Part shown: positions 1 to 9,385 of the stretch, piece after piece
Layout of the letters: each line of letters opens with the position of its first letter
Numbering within the stretch: position 1 is the stretch's first letter
DNA from: Atopobium sp. oral taxon 416
Lineage (GTDB): Bacteria > Actinomycetota > Coriobacteriia > Coriobacteriales > Atopobiaceae
Assembly (NCBI RefSeq): GCF_018128285.1
Contig: NZ_CP072380.1
Span: 1,860,001 to 1,924,000, forward strand
DNA: 64,000 nt
Direction of reading: 5' to 3'
Notes under the pieces: model-generated
Told to the model about the DNA's origin: nothing
The model's input: only the letters and a program-made list of their open reading frames with translations
Databases searched by the model: none
Position numbers and translations under genes: made by a program

Positions 1-493
1 GAGAGCGGCACTCGCTGCGGCTATCGCGACCGCGGTCGGGACGCTCCCGCTGATGGTGCCCAAGCGACGCTGCGGCTCGTACTTCCCGACCGACCTCTTT
101 AAGCGCTGCATCGCGCACTGAGTGCGCGCTGGCCGAGATGTATATCACCGCCACCTTCACGCGCAAGGTCGAGAGGGTGGACTCCCTGTCCAAGGACCAG
201 CTCTTGCGCCTGCGCGCGGTGGTAGAGGATAAGGTGGACGCGTTGCTGGCGAGGGGGTGCTCGCCGCTCCGCTTCGCTTAGCTGTTCCTTAACGCCACCT
301 ACGTGAGCTGGCGCGTGGGAGGGAGGCCTTCATCGTGGCGATCGGCGTCGGCGACGACGATCAGCGCCACTTCGTGGGGTTCACGTGTGTGAATTCAGAA
401 AGCTACGCCTCCTGGCGCGGGTTCCTGCAGGACCTCGAGCAGCGCGGAGTGATCATGAAGCTGGCGATTTACAAGTACGAGAGAGCGGCATAA
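1..493 (+). pseudogene. IS256/Mutator-family transposase remnant, N-terminal half
   Basis: Pieces of a Mutator-type (IS256) DDE transposase can be read in changing frames. The segment GSYFPTDLF (about 80-105) matches the family block that reads GSYFP. NATYV (about 290-305) corresponds to the DATYVKV strand carrying the first catalytic Asp, here Asn. ESYASWRGFLQDLEQRGV (to about 460) corresponds to the block preceding the second Asp. Stops at 119 and 279 and at least two frame changes show the gene is dead. The left end lies outside the window. A C-terminal remnant of the same family lies at 43113-43500, but whether it comes from the same copy cannot be told. Confidence 0.75.
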
Positions 494-881
494 AGTTACG
501 CCAACGCAGGAGGCTGCCGATATCGAGACTGGCGCAGCCCTACTCTTACACCACAAAACTCGACACAATCGATTTTCTCTTCTGTCTACCTTATTACCCG
601 TGACAAAAAGCGAGCGTTGAAAGACACCTATGGCCCTATCTAAGAGTACCTCCCAAAGCATACAAGCTTTCCTGATATCACCTTATCTGAAGTCAGATAG
701 CTCTATACGAATGCTATCAACCTAAGACCACACCAGATGCCTCGCTAACAAGACACCCTGGGAAGTCTTTCGCTCTCAGACATTGCAGTTGATAGGAGAA
801 TTCAAGAAATAATAGAAATCATTGCAGCTTTGGCATACGGTAAAGGTAGGAATTCGATTTACCGACATTGGAGCATACGCT
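494..881. other. Intergenic region upstream of yggS
   Basis: About 390 bp between the IS256 relic and yggS. I see no convincing gene. The base composition is AT-richer than its neighbours, and it must hold the yggS promoter, but no clear -35/-10 pair stood out. Confidence 0.4.
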
Positions 882-1601
882 ATGGATCTCCCTGAGCAGA
901 CCTTAATCAGTAACTACAAGAGTGTGCAGCGACGCATCGCAAATGCCTGTGAAAAGGCCCACCGTGACCCGAACGAGGTGCAGCTGCTAGCGGTCAGCAA
1001 GACTCACCCAATTGACGATATCCAAGCCCTCATGAAACAAGGGCAGCGCTCCTTCGGCGAAAACTATGTCCAGGAGATCAACAAGAAGTATGAGTCCTTA
1101 GGCGACACAGTCGACTGGCAGATGATTGGCCACCTGCAACGCAACAAGGTGAGGTATCTGATCGACAAAGTGAGCATTATCCACTCGGTCGACACTGTAA
1201 GATTGGCACAGCAAATTGATAAGGAAGCGGCGAAGCACGACACAGCAGTGGACGTGCTGATGGAGATCAACATCGCGCAGGAGGAGTCCAAGTGGGGCTT
1301 CTCAGAGGCTGAGGCGATCGACGCCGCACAGGAAATCGCTCAGTTCCCCCATGTACATCTGAAGGGAATCATGACCTCAGCACCAATTACCGAAGACCCT
1401 GAGGCCAACCGTCCCTACTTCAAGGGCATGAAACAGCTCGCCCAACGCATCGATGCGGCGCATATCCCAGGCGTCGAAATGAATGCGCTATCGATGGGGA
1501 TGACGAAAGACTTTGAAGTCGCGGTCGAGGAAGGTGCCACAATCGTTCGTATCGGTACCGCAATCTTCGGTGCACGGCACTATGCCAATAAAGACAAGTA
1601 A
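882..1601 (+). CDS. yggS: YggS/PROSC family pyridoxal phosphate homeostasis protein
   Basis: A 239-residue protein of the YggS/PLPBP family. These cytosolic proteins bind pyridoxal 5'-phosphate and buffer the free cofactor without a known catalytic reaction. The PLP lysine is Lys40 in LLAVSKTHP. GHLQRNK (83-89) and the C-terminal IVRIGTAIFG phosphate-binding segment are the family signatures. ATG 882 was chosen because GGAG lies at 870-873 with 8-base spacing and the protein then has normal family length; an upstream in-frame start would add 20 unrelated residues. In many Gram-positives yggS sits next to sepF and other division genes, but not here. The gene is convergent with the DNA glycosylase. 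Confidence 0.93.
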   Translation: MDLPEQTLISNYKSVQRRIANACEKAHRDPNEVQLLAVSKTHPIDDIQALMKQGQRSFGENYVQEINKKYESLGDTVDWQMIGHLQRNKVRYLIDKVSIIHSVDTVRLAQQIDKEAAKHDTAVDVLMEINIAQEESKWGFSEAEAIDAAQEIAQFPHVHLKGIMTSAPITEDPEANRPYFKGMKQLAQRIDAAHIPGVEMNALSMGMTKDFEVAVEEGATIVRIGTAIFGARHYANKDK

Positions 1602-1637
1602 GCATAAGCAGTCGTTCAATATACGGCATCAAAGGAA

Positions 1638-2525
1638 CTAGGGGCGCGCCTTCTTTAGATGAGCACGCTCTCTGTTTACCGCAACAAAGAAGGCATACTG
1701 CTGCATGATACCCGCCGTGTCCCCATAGGAAGGAAACGGATTGACACCCCCATAGTAGTTCTTGATTATCTTTCCGATCCAAGTGTCGACCGGGCACAGC
1801 GCCGTCCTACCATAGGCAAAGAGTGCCACACAGCTCGCCACCTTGATGCCCACACCCTGAATTGTCTCCAACTGCTCAATCATCTCATCGTCGGGAACCT
1901 GTGCAAGTCCTTGGAGATCAATCTGTCCTGAGCACACCTTCTCAACCGCGTCACGCACATAGGGTGCCCGATAGCCCAACTTTGCTGCGCGCAGGTCTTC
2001 CTCTGAAGCTGCCGATAACTGTTCCGGCGTCGGAAAGAGATGCAACTCAGGTTCCAGATCTGTAGGATGTGGTGAGCCGTAGCGGAGGGCAAGGGTATCG
2101 ACGCAGGAACGGATTGCCGGGATGGACTTTCGCTGTGAGCAGATAAAGGTAATGAGGGTCTCGAAAAGATCCTGCTTCAGTACCCTGAGCCCCCGTGATA
2201 TCCGCGCAGCTTTGGTCAGAAACGTATCGTCCGCCGGGATGGAGCGCCTGATCTGTTCGTAGTCACGGTCAAAATCAAAGTAGCGGTGCCAGATTCGATT
2301 CCATTCCCCTGCCGTGCAGGAAACCAAATACTGCGACTCAGTATCAGGTACACTGCGAATGTAGAGCACGTGGTCAAGGTCAATAAACCGATAGACCAGG
2401 CTGTCAGCTATCGAAGCAGTCTGCTCTGGAGAAAGCCGAACCGCCCGAAAACACTGCCCACTGTTGATAATCTTTTCCGCATCAAATTCTCCGTCGAAAT
2501 GAACCACAGTTTTGAATGTCCTCAT
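1638..2525 (-). CDS. OGG1-type 8-oxoguanine DNA glycosylase/AP lyase
   Basis: A 295-residue HhH-GPD superfamily protein of the OGG1 lineage, expected to excise 8-oxoguanine opposite C and then cleave the abasic site by beta-elimination. The N-terminal part (about 1-105) resembles the OGG1 N-terminal beta domain, with NSGQCFR near residue 21. The helix-hairpin-helix LETIQGVGIKVASCVALFA carries the Schiff-base lysine at Lys228, and the catalytic aspartate is Asp247 in CPVDTWIG, matching Lys249 and Asp268 of human OGG1. GGAG lies six bases before the ATG. The C-terminus lacks the Fe-S cluster cysteines of the Nth/MutY families, which argues against those alternatives. Confidence 0.88.
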   Translation of the reverse strand: MRTFKTVVHFDGEFDAEKIINSGQCFRAVRLSPEQTASIADSLVYRFIDLDHVLYIRSVPDTESQYLVSCTAGEWNRIWHRYFDFDRDYEQIRRSIPADDTFLTKAARISRGLRVLKQDLFETLITFICSQRKSIPAIRSCVDTLALRYGSPHPTDLEPELHLFPTPEQLSAASEEDLRAAKLGYRAPYVRDAVEKVCSGQIDLQGLAQVPDDEMIEQLETIQGVGIKVASCVALFAYGRTALCPVDTWIGKIIKNYYGGVNPFPSYGDTAGIMQQYAFFVAVNRERAHLKKARP

Positions 2526-2792
2526 ACTGAGCTCCTATAAGACGCCCCATGTCTGAATGGTTGGGATTATAGCCCGACACACATCGAACAATCGAACAGG
2601 CGACTACCGTGCTCCTCCTACACATGAAAGCAAATTCAACAGTATGGAGCAATTGTATTTGTGCATCTCAATAAAAACTGGCTCTGCAGTAGTTCATATG
2701 GGTGCCGATCCAGCAAAGTGCCAGCCCTGGCACGGAAATCACGCAGATATGGAAGGGGCGGCTCCATGAGGGGCCGCCCTGTGCTTCTCTCC

Positions 2793-2889
2793 TCTAGGGA
2801 AACGATGATTAATTCCCAATAATGTGCCAGAAAGGACCAGCCACGTGGCCTTTCGCGGCCGACATAGGCATTAATCATCATTTCCCTAG
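2793..2889. repeat. Near-palindromic 97-bp element built from IS1634-type 3' ends
   Basis: CTAGGGAAACGATGATTAAT at 2793 faces a one-mismatch inverted copy ending at 2889. The left 70 bp resembles 44573-44641, and the same 20-bp motif is found at 45902-45921, where it encodes the last residues of an IS1634-type transposase. The stretch is therefore probably a solo or MITE-like leftover of that element's end. No recognisable gene lies between the glycosylase start and this repeat (2526-2792). Confidence 0.6.
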
Positions 2890-2895
2890 ATTCGA

Positions 2896-3353
2896 CTTTG
2901 CCAAAAGTATTCCGGACCGGAGGAAGGGCTGCGCATGGAAAAGATTTCTACGCTGGGCGCTCGGGCTTGTGAAGACGGTCGTGCTCGGAGTCCGCATCGA
3001 AAACGGAGGGCATCGTGGTCTTTGCAAGGCCGCACAGGAAGGAGGCGCTGCGCTGCGCCGTATGCGGCAGGAGATGCGCCTGCCATGACCATCTCGGCAT
3101 ACGCCGATGGCGCGCCATGGACCTCGGAAGCTCGATGGGCTCAGGCGCAAAGGTATAAGACAAGACGAGCTACAAGAAGGGCCACAGATAACTCACGGTC
3201 GTCGTCGACCATGTCGGGGGATGCCTCGTCTGGGCGCACGAGAGATACACGACAAGGAGGTGCTGTCCCTCTTCCTGGATGAGCTCAAGCGCTCCGAATG
3301 GCAGGCAGCGCGCAACCTCGCCGAGGAGGCCTCCCGCATCAAGGAGAGCGGGA
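2896..3353 (+). pseudogene. ISL3-family transposase remnant, N-terminal part (split by IS3 copy A)
   Basis: Fragments in several frames match ISL3 transposases. There is a zinc-finger-like stretch CAVCGRRCACH near 3050, then RAMDLGS, then YKKGHRYLTVVVDHVGG (about 3170-3215), the block with the first catalytic residue region, followed by a helical DELKRSEWQAARNLAEEA stretch. Frameshifts and a missing central part make it dead. It resumes at 4762, after the IS3 element, with a C-terminal half in the same orientation, so IS3 copy A inserted into this gene. Confidence 0.75.
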
Positions 3354-4761
3354 TGAGCCCTGTCAATATAATGGACAGAGAAATCTCAGATTTTATGCGG
3401 TCTGCATCGCCTTTGGATCGTATGCAAGGCCTCTCTCGAGGCGCTCGAAGAACTCCTGCATCACCTCTGCCGGTACGCGATCTCCTATGGACTTATGCGG
3501 GCGGAAGCGGTTGTAGTACGACTCGATTAAACTCGTGTGCCTTGTGCTTGGTCGTGGATGCATCTAAGAGGCGCTCATGGTAGTACCATTCGTTCTTGAG
3601 CGTGGCGAAAAGCGATTCGGCGAGCGCATTGTCGTGGCAGCTTCCGGTTCTCCCCACGGAGAGCCTCACGTCGGGTACGGCTGAGCAGGCGGCGAGCTTT
3701 GAGCTTATGTACTGGCTGCCTGGGCTGCTTAGAATATGGCCCCTCCAGCCACGTATCCGCGCGAATATGCCATCTTCAGGGCAAAGACGACAAGGCCTGC
3801 CCTCATGTTGTCCTGTATGCTTCAGCCCACCACCATGCGTGTGCACAGATGGTGCGCGACGGTAAGATATATAAAGCCTGCCGTGGTCCTGCGATAGGTT
3901 GTATCGCCCACGAGCTTGGCTGTCGGAACAGGACACGAAAAGCCGCGCCGGGTGAGGGCGGGGCGCTCGGGGGTATCAGGTGCGGGCAGCGTCGTTCTCT
4001 TGGAGGCATTGGATCAGATGCCGCAGATGCCTAGCTTAGCCATGCACCTGCGCACGCGGTAGCGGGTCGTGCCTGTAAATTTTGCGTAACTTCGGATCTC
4101 CTGTGAGCTTGGATCAGACCTAGCAAAAGCTAAAGCGCCTGTCGCTTTCCTCCCATATCGCGCAGATGGCTTCCTTGATAGGACCCCATAGGTCCTCACC
4201 GCCTTTGGCCTTGAGCCATCTGTAGAAGTGAGCCCTGCTCACCTCCAGTACGCGTGCCATCATCGAGACGCTATAGGTTGCCCTCTTCTCCAGCATGAGC
4301 TAAAACCTGTCCTTCAACAGAGGCTTCCGGCGAAGAAGGCTGCCTCTTTTTTAGGAACTCATTCTCGCTTTCGAGCTCGTGTATGCGCCTGTTGGCCCTG
4401 TCGAGCTCCTTGTGCTCGTCGGTCCTTACCTGGGTGACCCTTTTGGTCTTTGAGTGCTTGATGACCCAGTCGTTTAAGGTCTTGTCGTTGGCCTCAAGCT
4501 TCGCGGCGCATCCTCTGATGCTCTTCTTCGGGTTGGCCTTACGTGCCTTCCTGTAGTAGTCGATAGCCTCAAGGCAATACTTCTTCAGTGTAGTGTTTGG
4601 GTGTTTCCGGCTTCGTGCGGGACTTTGCCTTCTCTATCTCGCTTGCGCTTAGCGACATCTCATCGCTTCAATCTGCTGGTGTTGGTAGGTGGGTATCTGG
4701 ACAGAGCATATCTGTTGCCAGTCCCTGCTGTCCCACTGTCCACCAAAAGATTACAGCTCAG
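3354..4761 (-). mobile_element. IS3-family insertion sequence, copy A (degraded)
   Basis: A 1408-bp block nearly identical to 58285-59694. Both copies share their outer limits, starting TGAGCCCTGTCAATATAATG and ending with CACCAAAAGATTACAGCTCA, which form an imperfect inverted repeat (TGAGC...GGACAG). The transposase genes run on the minus strand. Different flanking DNA at the two copies confirms the boundaries. Confidence 0.85.
3393..4658 (-). pseudogene. IS3-family OrfA/OrfB transposase, frameshifted
   Basis: OrfA begins at 4658 (MSLSASEIEKAK) and includes the helix-turn-helix and a coiled tail ending in HELESEN, but is broken by frameshifts. OrfB begins at 4296. The rve integrase block VRLSVGRTGSCHDNALAESL followed by FATLKNEWYYHERL is clear. 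A frameshift then separates it from the last block IESYYNRFRPHKSIGDRVPAEV, whose stop is at 3393. IS3 elements normally make OrfAB by programmed frameshifting, but here there are too many breaks for an active enzyme. Confidence 0.85.
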
Positions 4762-5271
4762 TATGCACTCGCGAAGAATCCCGAGAACCTGACCGCACGG
4801 CAGAGGGAGAAGCTCTCGGAGCTGAAGCGCGCAGAGGGCCATCTTGCACGGGCATGGACGCTCAAGAAGGACCTTAAGGGCCGTCTTCCGCGCAAAGGAT
4901 GCGCATGAGGCAGAGGAGCTGCTCGATGCCTGGCTGAAGGCCGCCGCATACTGCAGGATCGCGCCTGTGGGCGGCGTCGAGAAGAAGGTGAGGTGCAGGC
5001 ATGCAGATGTGGTGGCCGCTGTCGACCTCGGCATCGGCAACGGGCGTGTCGAGTCGATCAACAACAAGATCAAGGTGACGGTGCCTATGGGCTATGGCTT
5101 CAGGAACATCGACAGCCTGGTATCGCTGCTCATGCTGCGCTGCTCCGACCTGTAGCCTGCCATGCCCTGGGAGGACAGGGCCGAGGAGGCAAGGAAGGTC
5201 GAGGCAAGGAGGAAGCGCAACAGGGAACGCTTGAGGAAGCGCCGGAAGGAGCGCTCCGCCTCTGCCGCCTA
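4762..5271 (+). pseudogene. ISL3-family transposase remnant, C-terminal part
   Basis: Continues the ISL3 gene interrupted by IS3 copy A. YALAKNPENLTARQREKLSE (from about 4765) is a hallmark of the family. After a frameshift near 4880, AKDAHEAEELLDAWLKAAA and GNGRVESINNKIKV...GYGFRNIDSLVSLLML (to 5154) give the C-terminal DDE part with the catalytic Glu of RVE(S/A)-type motifs. A lysine/arginine-rich tail follows the stop at 5153. Confidence 0.8.
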
Positions 5272-5364
5272 GCCTTCAGCCACAGGAATCAACGAAGGCT
5301 CGAAATTTTAGAGCAGAAACCCGAAAAGAAGTCATGCTCAAAGACGAAATTCTGACTTGACTAA

Positions 5365-5643
5365 ACATAAGACTCGCAGATGCCAGATGCTTCGCTATCC
5401 GACGGGATGTGCGAGTCTGGTGGGGGACGTGCCCCCGGCGCCTTGACCCATGACAAAACCGACTTGATCGGTGTCGCTTTTGTGATCTGTCGGATGCCCG
5501 GGGCGCAAATCCACTAGGGCCTTCGCCCTGACGGCTCCCGTGACCGAAGAGAGGCCTGATGCTGACAGGCATCCCCCTACTGTTCTGATCGAGAGGCAAA
5601 TGGTAGAGGCGATCGTTCAGCCGTAGGCAGTTGAAGGTCGCCC
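5365..5643 (+). other. IS110 left-end non-coding region with stem-loops (possible bridge/seekRNA relic)
   Basis: Non-coding DNA of about 280 bp directly before the IS110 transposase relic. It holds inverted repeats GACTCGCA (5371-5378)/TGCGAGTC (5410-5417), AGGGC/GCCCT around 5516-5529, and GCCTG/CAGGC around 5552-5568. In IS110-group elements the left end is transcribed into a structured guide (bridge RNA, seekRNA). Position and fold fit, but assignment as such an RNA is inference. Confidence 0.35.
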
Positions 5644-6630
5644 ATGCAACAAGGACAGGTGGAAAGGGTCATCTACGTTGGCGTCGACACCGGCGGGACG
5701 GAGGTCGAGCGTACCTTCTTCCCGACGAGCAGGCGGGGGTGCGCCGAGATGCTCGCGTGGGCCCGCTCGAACGGCGAGGTGGCCCACTTCGGCGTGGAGT
5801 GCACAGGGACCTACGGTGCCGGAGCTGCTTTAAGCACCTCTCGCGCGAGCACGTGCAGGTCGTCGAGGTGAGCACCCCCGACCGCTTCGTCAGGCGCAGC
5901 AGGGACAAGGACGACGCCGCGATGGCGCACAAGGGCGCCAGGAGCGGGGCACGGTACGTGACAGTAAAGGGTAGGGACGACATGGTCGAGAGCCTGCGGG
6001 TCCTGACCAGGGCGAGGGCATCCGCACTGAAGGCGCACAAGGCCGCAATCGAGCAGATCCGCTCCCTGATTGTCTCGGCTCCCGACACCGTGTGCGACCA
6101 GTAGTGCGCGATGACAACCGCCCGCCTCGTCCCCAGGTCACGCTGCATCAAGGTCGGGCGCGTCCGGCTAGCGCGACCCTGCGCTCGCCCACGCACATCG
6201 CCCTCAAGGCGCTCGCCGGTAGCTACCAGGACCTCGACGATAAGGTGGGCGAGCTCGGTGCAACCATTGGGGCCATCCTCGAGGAGAAGTGCGTCGGCTC
6301 GCGGGGCACTGTCCAGCTGATGATCAGAGTGGGGGACAATCCGGAGAAGCTCAAGCAGCGAGTCGTCGTTCGCGATTGCTGTGCGGGGTGGCAGCGCGTC
6401 CTGTGTCGTCGGGGCTCACGACACTCTACAGGTTCAACAGGGGCGCTGGCAGGGCAGCGAACAGCGCAATACACATCGCTGCGCCAGGAAGGCTGCAGAT
6501 AGACGACAGGACTCGCGCTTAGGTGCCTCACAAGATGTCTAAGGGACACTCCAAGCTCGAGGCGATACGATGCGTTAAGCCGTTAAGCGATACATAGCGC
6601 GCGAGCTGTACTACGACATCATTGCCCAGA
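5644..6630 (+). pseudogene. IS110-family transposase, multiply frameshifted
   Basis: The start ATG at 5644 opens a DEDD (RuvC-like) domain: VIYVGVDTGGTEVERTFF, then HFGVECTGTYGAG near 5790-5820. The frame shifts, and VQVVEVSTPDRFVRRSRDKD and SLRVLTRARASALKAHKAAI continue to a stop at 6104. A further frame carries THIALKALAGSYQDLDDKVG. LYRFNRGAGRAANSAIHIA (about 6427-6485) is the transposase-IS116/IS110/IS902 serine domain block, here read after another shift. At least three breaks rule out activity. The relic ends next to an IS1634-type fragment on the other strand. Confidence 0.85.
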
Positions 6631-6649
6631 GTCGCATGCTCAAAACGAC

Positions 6650-6841
6650 TTGACAATTAGAAGGCATCACACTGAAATGGGCCTCGGGGTCCTCGATGCC
6701 CTTCTCCCTGAGCGCATCCAGGTAGCCCAGCGCCTTTACCGACCTGTTCGCGGTATGCCTGCACTCCGGGTCCCAGTGACTCTCGTAGATCTGGAGATAG
6801 AGCCCCTTTTTGTTGCGCGTCCTCTTGAGGAAGTAGGCCAT
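6650..6841 (-). pseudogene. IS1634-type (IS4 superfamily) transposase, N-terminal fragment
   Basis: The first 64 or so residues of an IS1634-like transposase: MAYFLKRTRNKKGLYLQIYE, a conserved His-Thr-Ala-x-Arg-Ser block, GYLDALREKGIEDPEAHF. The match stops where the IS110 relic begins, so the rest was replaced or deleted. This family member differs from the one at 45890-47127. Confidence 0.8.
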
Positions 6842-7148
6842 CTGCCACCCCTGTCAGACGAAAGCACCATAGCACCATGTATATATTCCACCAGGAAGCA
6901 GTTTCCGGATTAAGCTTCAAGGCATGAAAAAGCCAGCTCAGGGCTGGCTTTCTGGGTTCCGGACCATGTTCCAGATCCTGAAGAATTATGGTGCTAAAAG
7001 CTAAAGACGGGCAAACTACAGATTTTATCTAATTTGCACTAGCCTTTTTGTCTCCAATAAGGTACAAAAGATAGTGACTTGAGTGAGAGGGACTCAAGAT
7101 ATTCATCAATACTTAAATCCGTAAGTATTGCGAGCGAGAGGATTTATT
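6842..7148. other. Intergenic region upstream of ferredoxin
   Basis: About 300 bp, AT-rich in its second half. A short inverted repeat (AAAGCCAGC...GCTGGCTTT, about 6929-6950) looks like a terminator-type hairpin. The ferredoxin promoter should lie here, but I cannot fix it. Confidence 0.4.
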
Positions 7149-7334
7149 ATGAAGGCAACAGTTTCTGAGGATTGTATCGGGTGCGGTATGTGCGCAAGCT
7201 CCTGCCCTGAGGTATTCGGAATCGGTGACGACGGCACCGCTTCTGTCATCGTAGACGAAGTCCCGGATGACGCCGAGGATTCCGCACAGGAAGCAGCCGA
7301 CAACTGCCCGGCAAGCGCAATCACGATCGAGTAG
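7149..7334 (+). CDS. Ferredoxin, single Fe-S cluster type
   Basis: A 61-residue acidic ferredoxin, a soluble low-potential electron carrier. Cluster ligands are Cys9, Cys12 and Cys15 in CIGCGMC, then Cys19-Pro in the SSCPEVF turn, and a second NCPASAI motif with Cys53. The spacing CxxCxxCxxxCP...CP fits the small monocluster ferredoxins (Thermotoga/Bacillus type); in this group Cys19 may instead form a disulfide or a fourth ligand. ATG 7149 follows AGAGG at 7137-7141 with good spacing; an upstream in-frame start would overlap that site. A strong terminator follows, so it is a monocistronic unit. The redox partner is not evident from its neighbours. Confidence 0.92.
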   Translation: MKATVSEDCIGCGMCASSCPEVFGIGDDGTASVIVDEVPDDAEDSAQEAADNCPASAITIE

Positions 7335-7354
7335 CATCTATCCAGATTGACAGA

Positions 7355-7385
7355 AGGCGAAGGCATTTAAGCCTTCGCCTTTTTT
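7355..7385 (+). terminator. Rho-independent terminator of ferredoxin
   Basis: Perfect 10-bp stem AGGCGAAGGC (7355-7364)/GCCTTCGCCT (7371-7380), six-base loop, then a T run. Confidence 0.9.
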
Positions 7386-7409
7386 GTACTCTAAGGAAGT
7401 CTATACCAT

Positions 7410-8018
7410 ATGATTCTTGCTTCACAGTCTCCCAGACGTCTGCAGATCCTGCACGAAGCCGGCTTTACCCCTGAGATAGAGCCCGCCGACATCGATGAGA
7501 CACGCAAGCCTGATGAAGCCCCACGTGACCTTGTGCGCCGCCTCGCCACCGGCAAAGCTCAGGTCATTGCTGACAAATATCCCAATGAGCTGATCCTTGC
7601 TGCTGATACGATTGTCTGGTTAGCAAACGGTGAAGTCTTGGGCAAACCGCACGATGCAAAGCACGCCAAAGCGATGCTCCATAAACTGTCCGGGGTAACC
7701 CACTTTGTCTCCTCCGGTGCCTGTGTGATCGACCAAAAGAGCCACTACGAGAAAAATCTTGTCGATACGGCACAGGTCACCTTCTATCCCCTTTCCGATA
7801 CTGAAATTGACGCCTATGTCGCTTCAATGGAGCCTTTTGATAAGGCAGGTGGTTACGGCGTACAGGGCATCGGACGTCTGCTGATTCAGAACATTGAAGG
7901 GGATTTCTATACGATCATGGGGCTGCCGATCACCCTCGTCGTACGGGAATTGCTAGCTCCCGTAGCCCCGTCTACGATGCTTGAGGACCTCCTGAAAGGA
8001 ACCACAGTATGCCTGTAA
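7410..8018 (+). CDS. maf: Maf-like nucleoside triphosphate pyrophosphatase
   Basis: A 202-residue Maf/HAM1-fold pyrophosphatase. The family hydrolyses canonical or modified NTPs (dTTP/UTP or m7GTP, depending on subtype) to NMP and PPi, and has been linked to septum control. Visible motifs are ASQSPRR (4-10), the acidic AADTIV (64-69) and the YGVQGIG segment near 148. AAGGA lies about 11 bases before the ATG. The stop overlaps the start of the next gene by 10 bases, so the two are translationally coupled. The subtype (YhdE or YceF) cannot be decided from motifs alone. Confidence 0.92.
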   Translation: MILASQSPRRLQILHEAGFTPEIEPADIDETRKPDEAPRDLVRRLATGKAQVIADKYPNELILAADTIVWLANGEVLGKPHDAKHAKAMLHKLSGVTHFVSSGACVIDQKSHYEKNLVDTAQVTFYPLSDTEIDAYVASMEPFDKAGGYGVQGIGRLLIQNIEGDFYTIMGLPITLVVRELLAPVAPSTMLEDLLKGTTVCL

Positions 8019-8980
8019 ATCATTTGCGTGATCTCAACAATATCTTTATCGGACACGCCACCAATAAAGAAGCAGGAACCGGTTGCACAGTAATTGTATG
8101 CCCCGAAGGCGCCACTGGTGGGGTGGATGTCCGCGGTGGGGCACCTGCCACCCGTGAGACCGATCTGCTTCGGCCTGAGGAGACCGTACAGATCCTCAAT
8201 GCAGTTATCCTTTCCGGCGGCTCAGCCTATGGACTTGCCGCCTCAGTCGGCGTCGCAGAAGAGCTTGAGCGGCGTGGCATGGGACTGGATGTAGGCGTCG
8301 GCGTGGTTCCGATCGTCTCCGGAGCCTGTCTCTTCGACCTCACCTGTGGAAAGGCGGATGTCCGCCCTACCGCAGAAGACGGCGTCAATGCGGTACGTGC
8401 CGCCTTTAACGAACGCGAGCAACCGCTTGAGCGCGGTTGCGTAGGCGTCGGTACCGGATGCACGGTCGGCAAGCTGGCCGGCATGGAGCGCGCCATGAAA
8501 TCAGGGATCGGCGAGGCCGTAGAAAACACTGGAAAGCTCACGGTCGGAGCTTTATCTGCGGTCAATGCTGCCGGCAATGTCGTTGACCCTCACACCCTGC
8601 AGCCGATCGCGGGTTTACTCTCCCCTGATAAGACACAGATCCAAGACGAGGAACAGGCACTGATCGATCAGGGGGACAACCTGGTGATGCCCTTAGAGCG
8701 CACCAATACCACGATCTCCTGTGTCGTCACCAATGCGAAGCTCACGAAGCCACAGGCTACCAAAGTGGCACAGATGGCCGCTGACGGCTATGCCCATGCG
8801 ATCTGCCCGACCCATACCTCAAACGACGGGGATACGATTTTCGTGATGTCAACCGGTGATGTGCAGGCTCCAATCGACCTGGTGGGGACTATGGCAATGA
8901 GAGCCATCCAGGGAGCCATCGTCGATGCGGTCAAACAGGCCACAAGCTCCTACGGGCTCATCGCCGCACAGGATCTCTAG
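8009..8980 (+). CDS. P1-family (S58, DmpA/NylC-like) peptidase
   Basis: A 323-residue member of the S58 family, whose precursors cleave themselves to expose an N-terminal Ser or Thr nucleophile and act as aminopeptidases or amidases. LSGGSAYGLAA (69-79) and GVGVGTGCTVGK (145-154 region) are family glycine-rich blocks. The autocleavage site is most likely Asn233-Thr234 in RTNTTISCVVTNA, as in the Thr-type enzymes such as NylC; DmpA and BapA use Ser. No signal peptide is seen, so it is cytosolic. It starts inside the 3' end of maf, with AAGGA upstream. The natural substrate is unknown. Confidence 0.88.
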   Translation: MPVNHLRDLNNIFIGHATNKEAGTGCTVIVCPEGATGGVDVRGGAPATRETDLLRPEETVQILNAVILSGGSAYGLAASVGVAEELERRGMGLDVGVGVVPIVSGACLFDLTCGKADVRPTAEDGVNAVRAAFNEREQPLERGCVGVGTGCTVGKLAGMERAMKSGIGEAVENTGKLTVGALSAVNAAGNVVDPHTLQPIAGLLSPDKTQIQDEEQALIDQGDNLVMPLERTNTTISCVVTNAKLTKPQATKVAQMAADGYAHAICPTHTSNDGDTIFVMSTGDVQAPIDLVGTMAMRAIQGAIVDAVKQATSSYGLIAAQDL

Positions 8981-9385
8981 AATCACATTCTTGGACGCTT
9001 GCACGATAATGTGCGCTTTGTGCCTAAGAGACCATTACTCATGGGGAAATATCTGGCTCTTTGTGATTTTGCTGATCGTCAGCATCATCGGTATCAAGCT
9101 AACCTCAGCCAATTGATACTCCCATGGTCGTATACTGAGGGCATGCGGAGCGTCCTACTCCGTATGCCTGGGGACAGACAGAAACGTTGTAAAGCACCGG
9201 GATCCTCCAAGACAGAGGTGCACAGCTTTCTGTATGTCCCCTATTTCTGCTGATAGGGAAACGATGACTGGACAGTTGTATTGCTGTTATCGGCACGTGA
9301 GAGCCAGGTAGCGGACTATAGGACTATATATCTATATGAGTGTTACGAGGCTCGTGAAGGACGTACCAGGTCGGATACTGCGCTC
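8981..9385. other. Intergenic region between P1 peptidase and DUF218 gene
   Basis: About 400 bp without a convincing gene. At 9254-9267 it contains TAGGGAAACGATGA, the core of the IS1634-type end motif seen at 2793, 44573 and 45902, so another trace of that element is likely. Confidence 0.45.
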
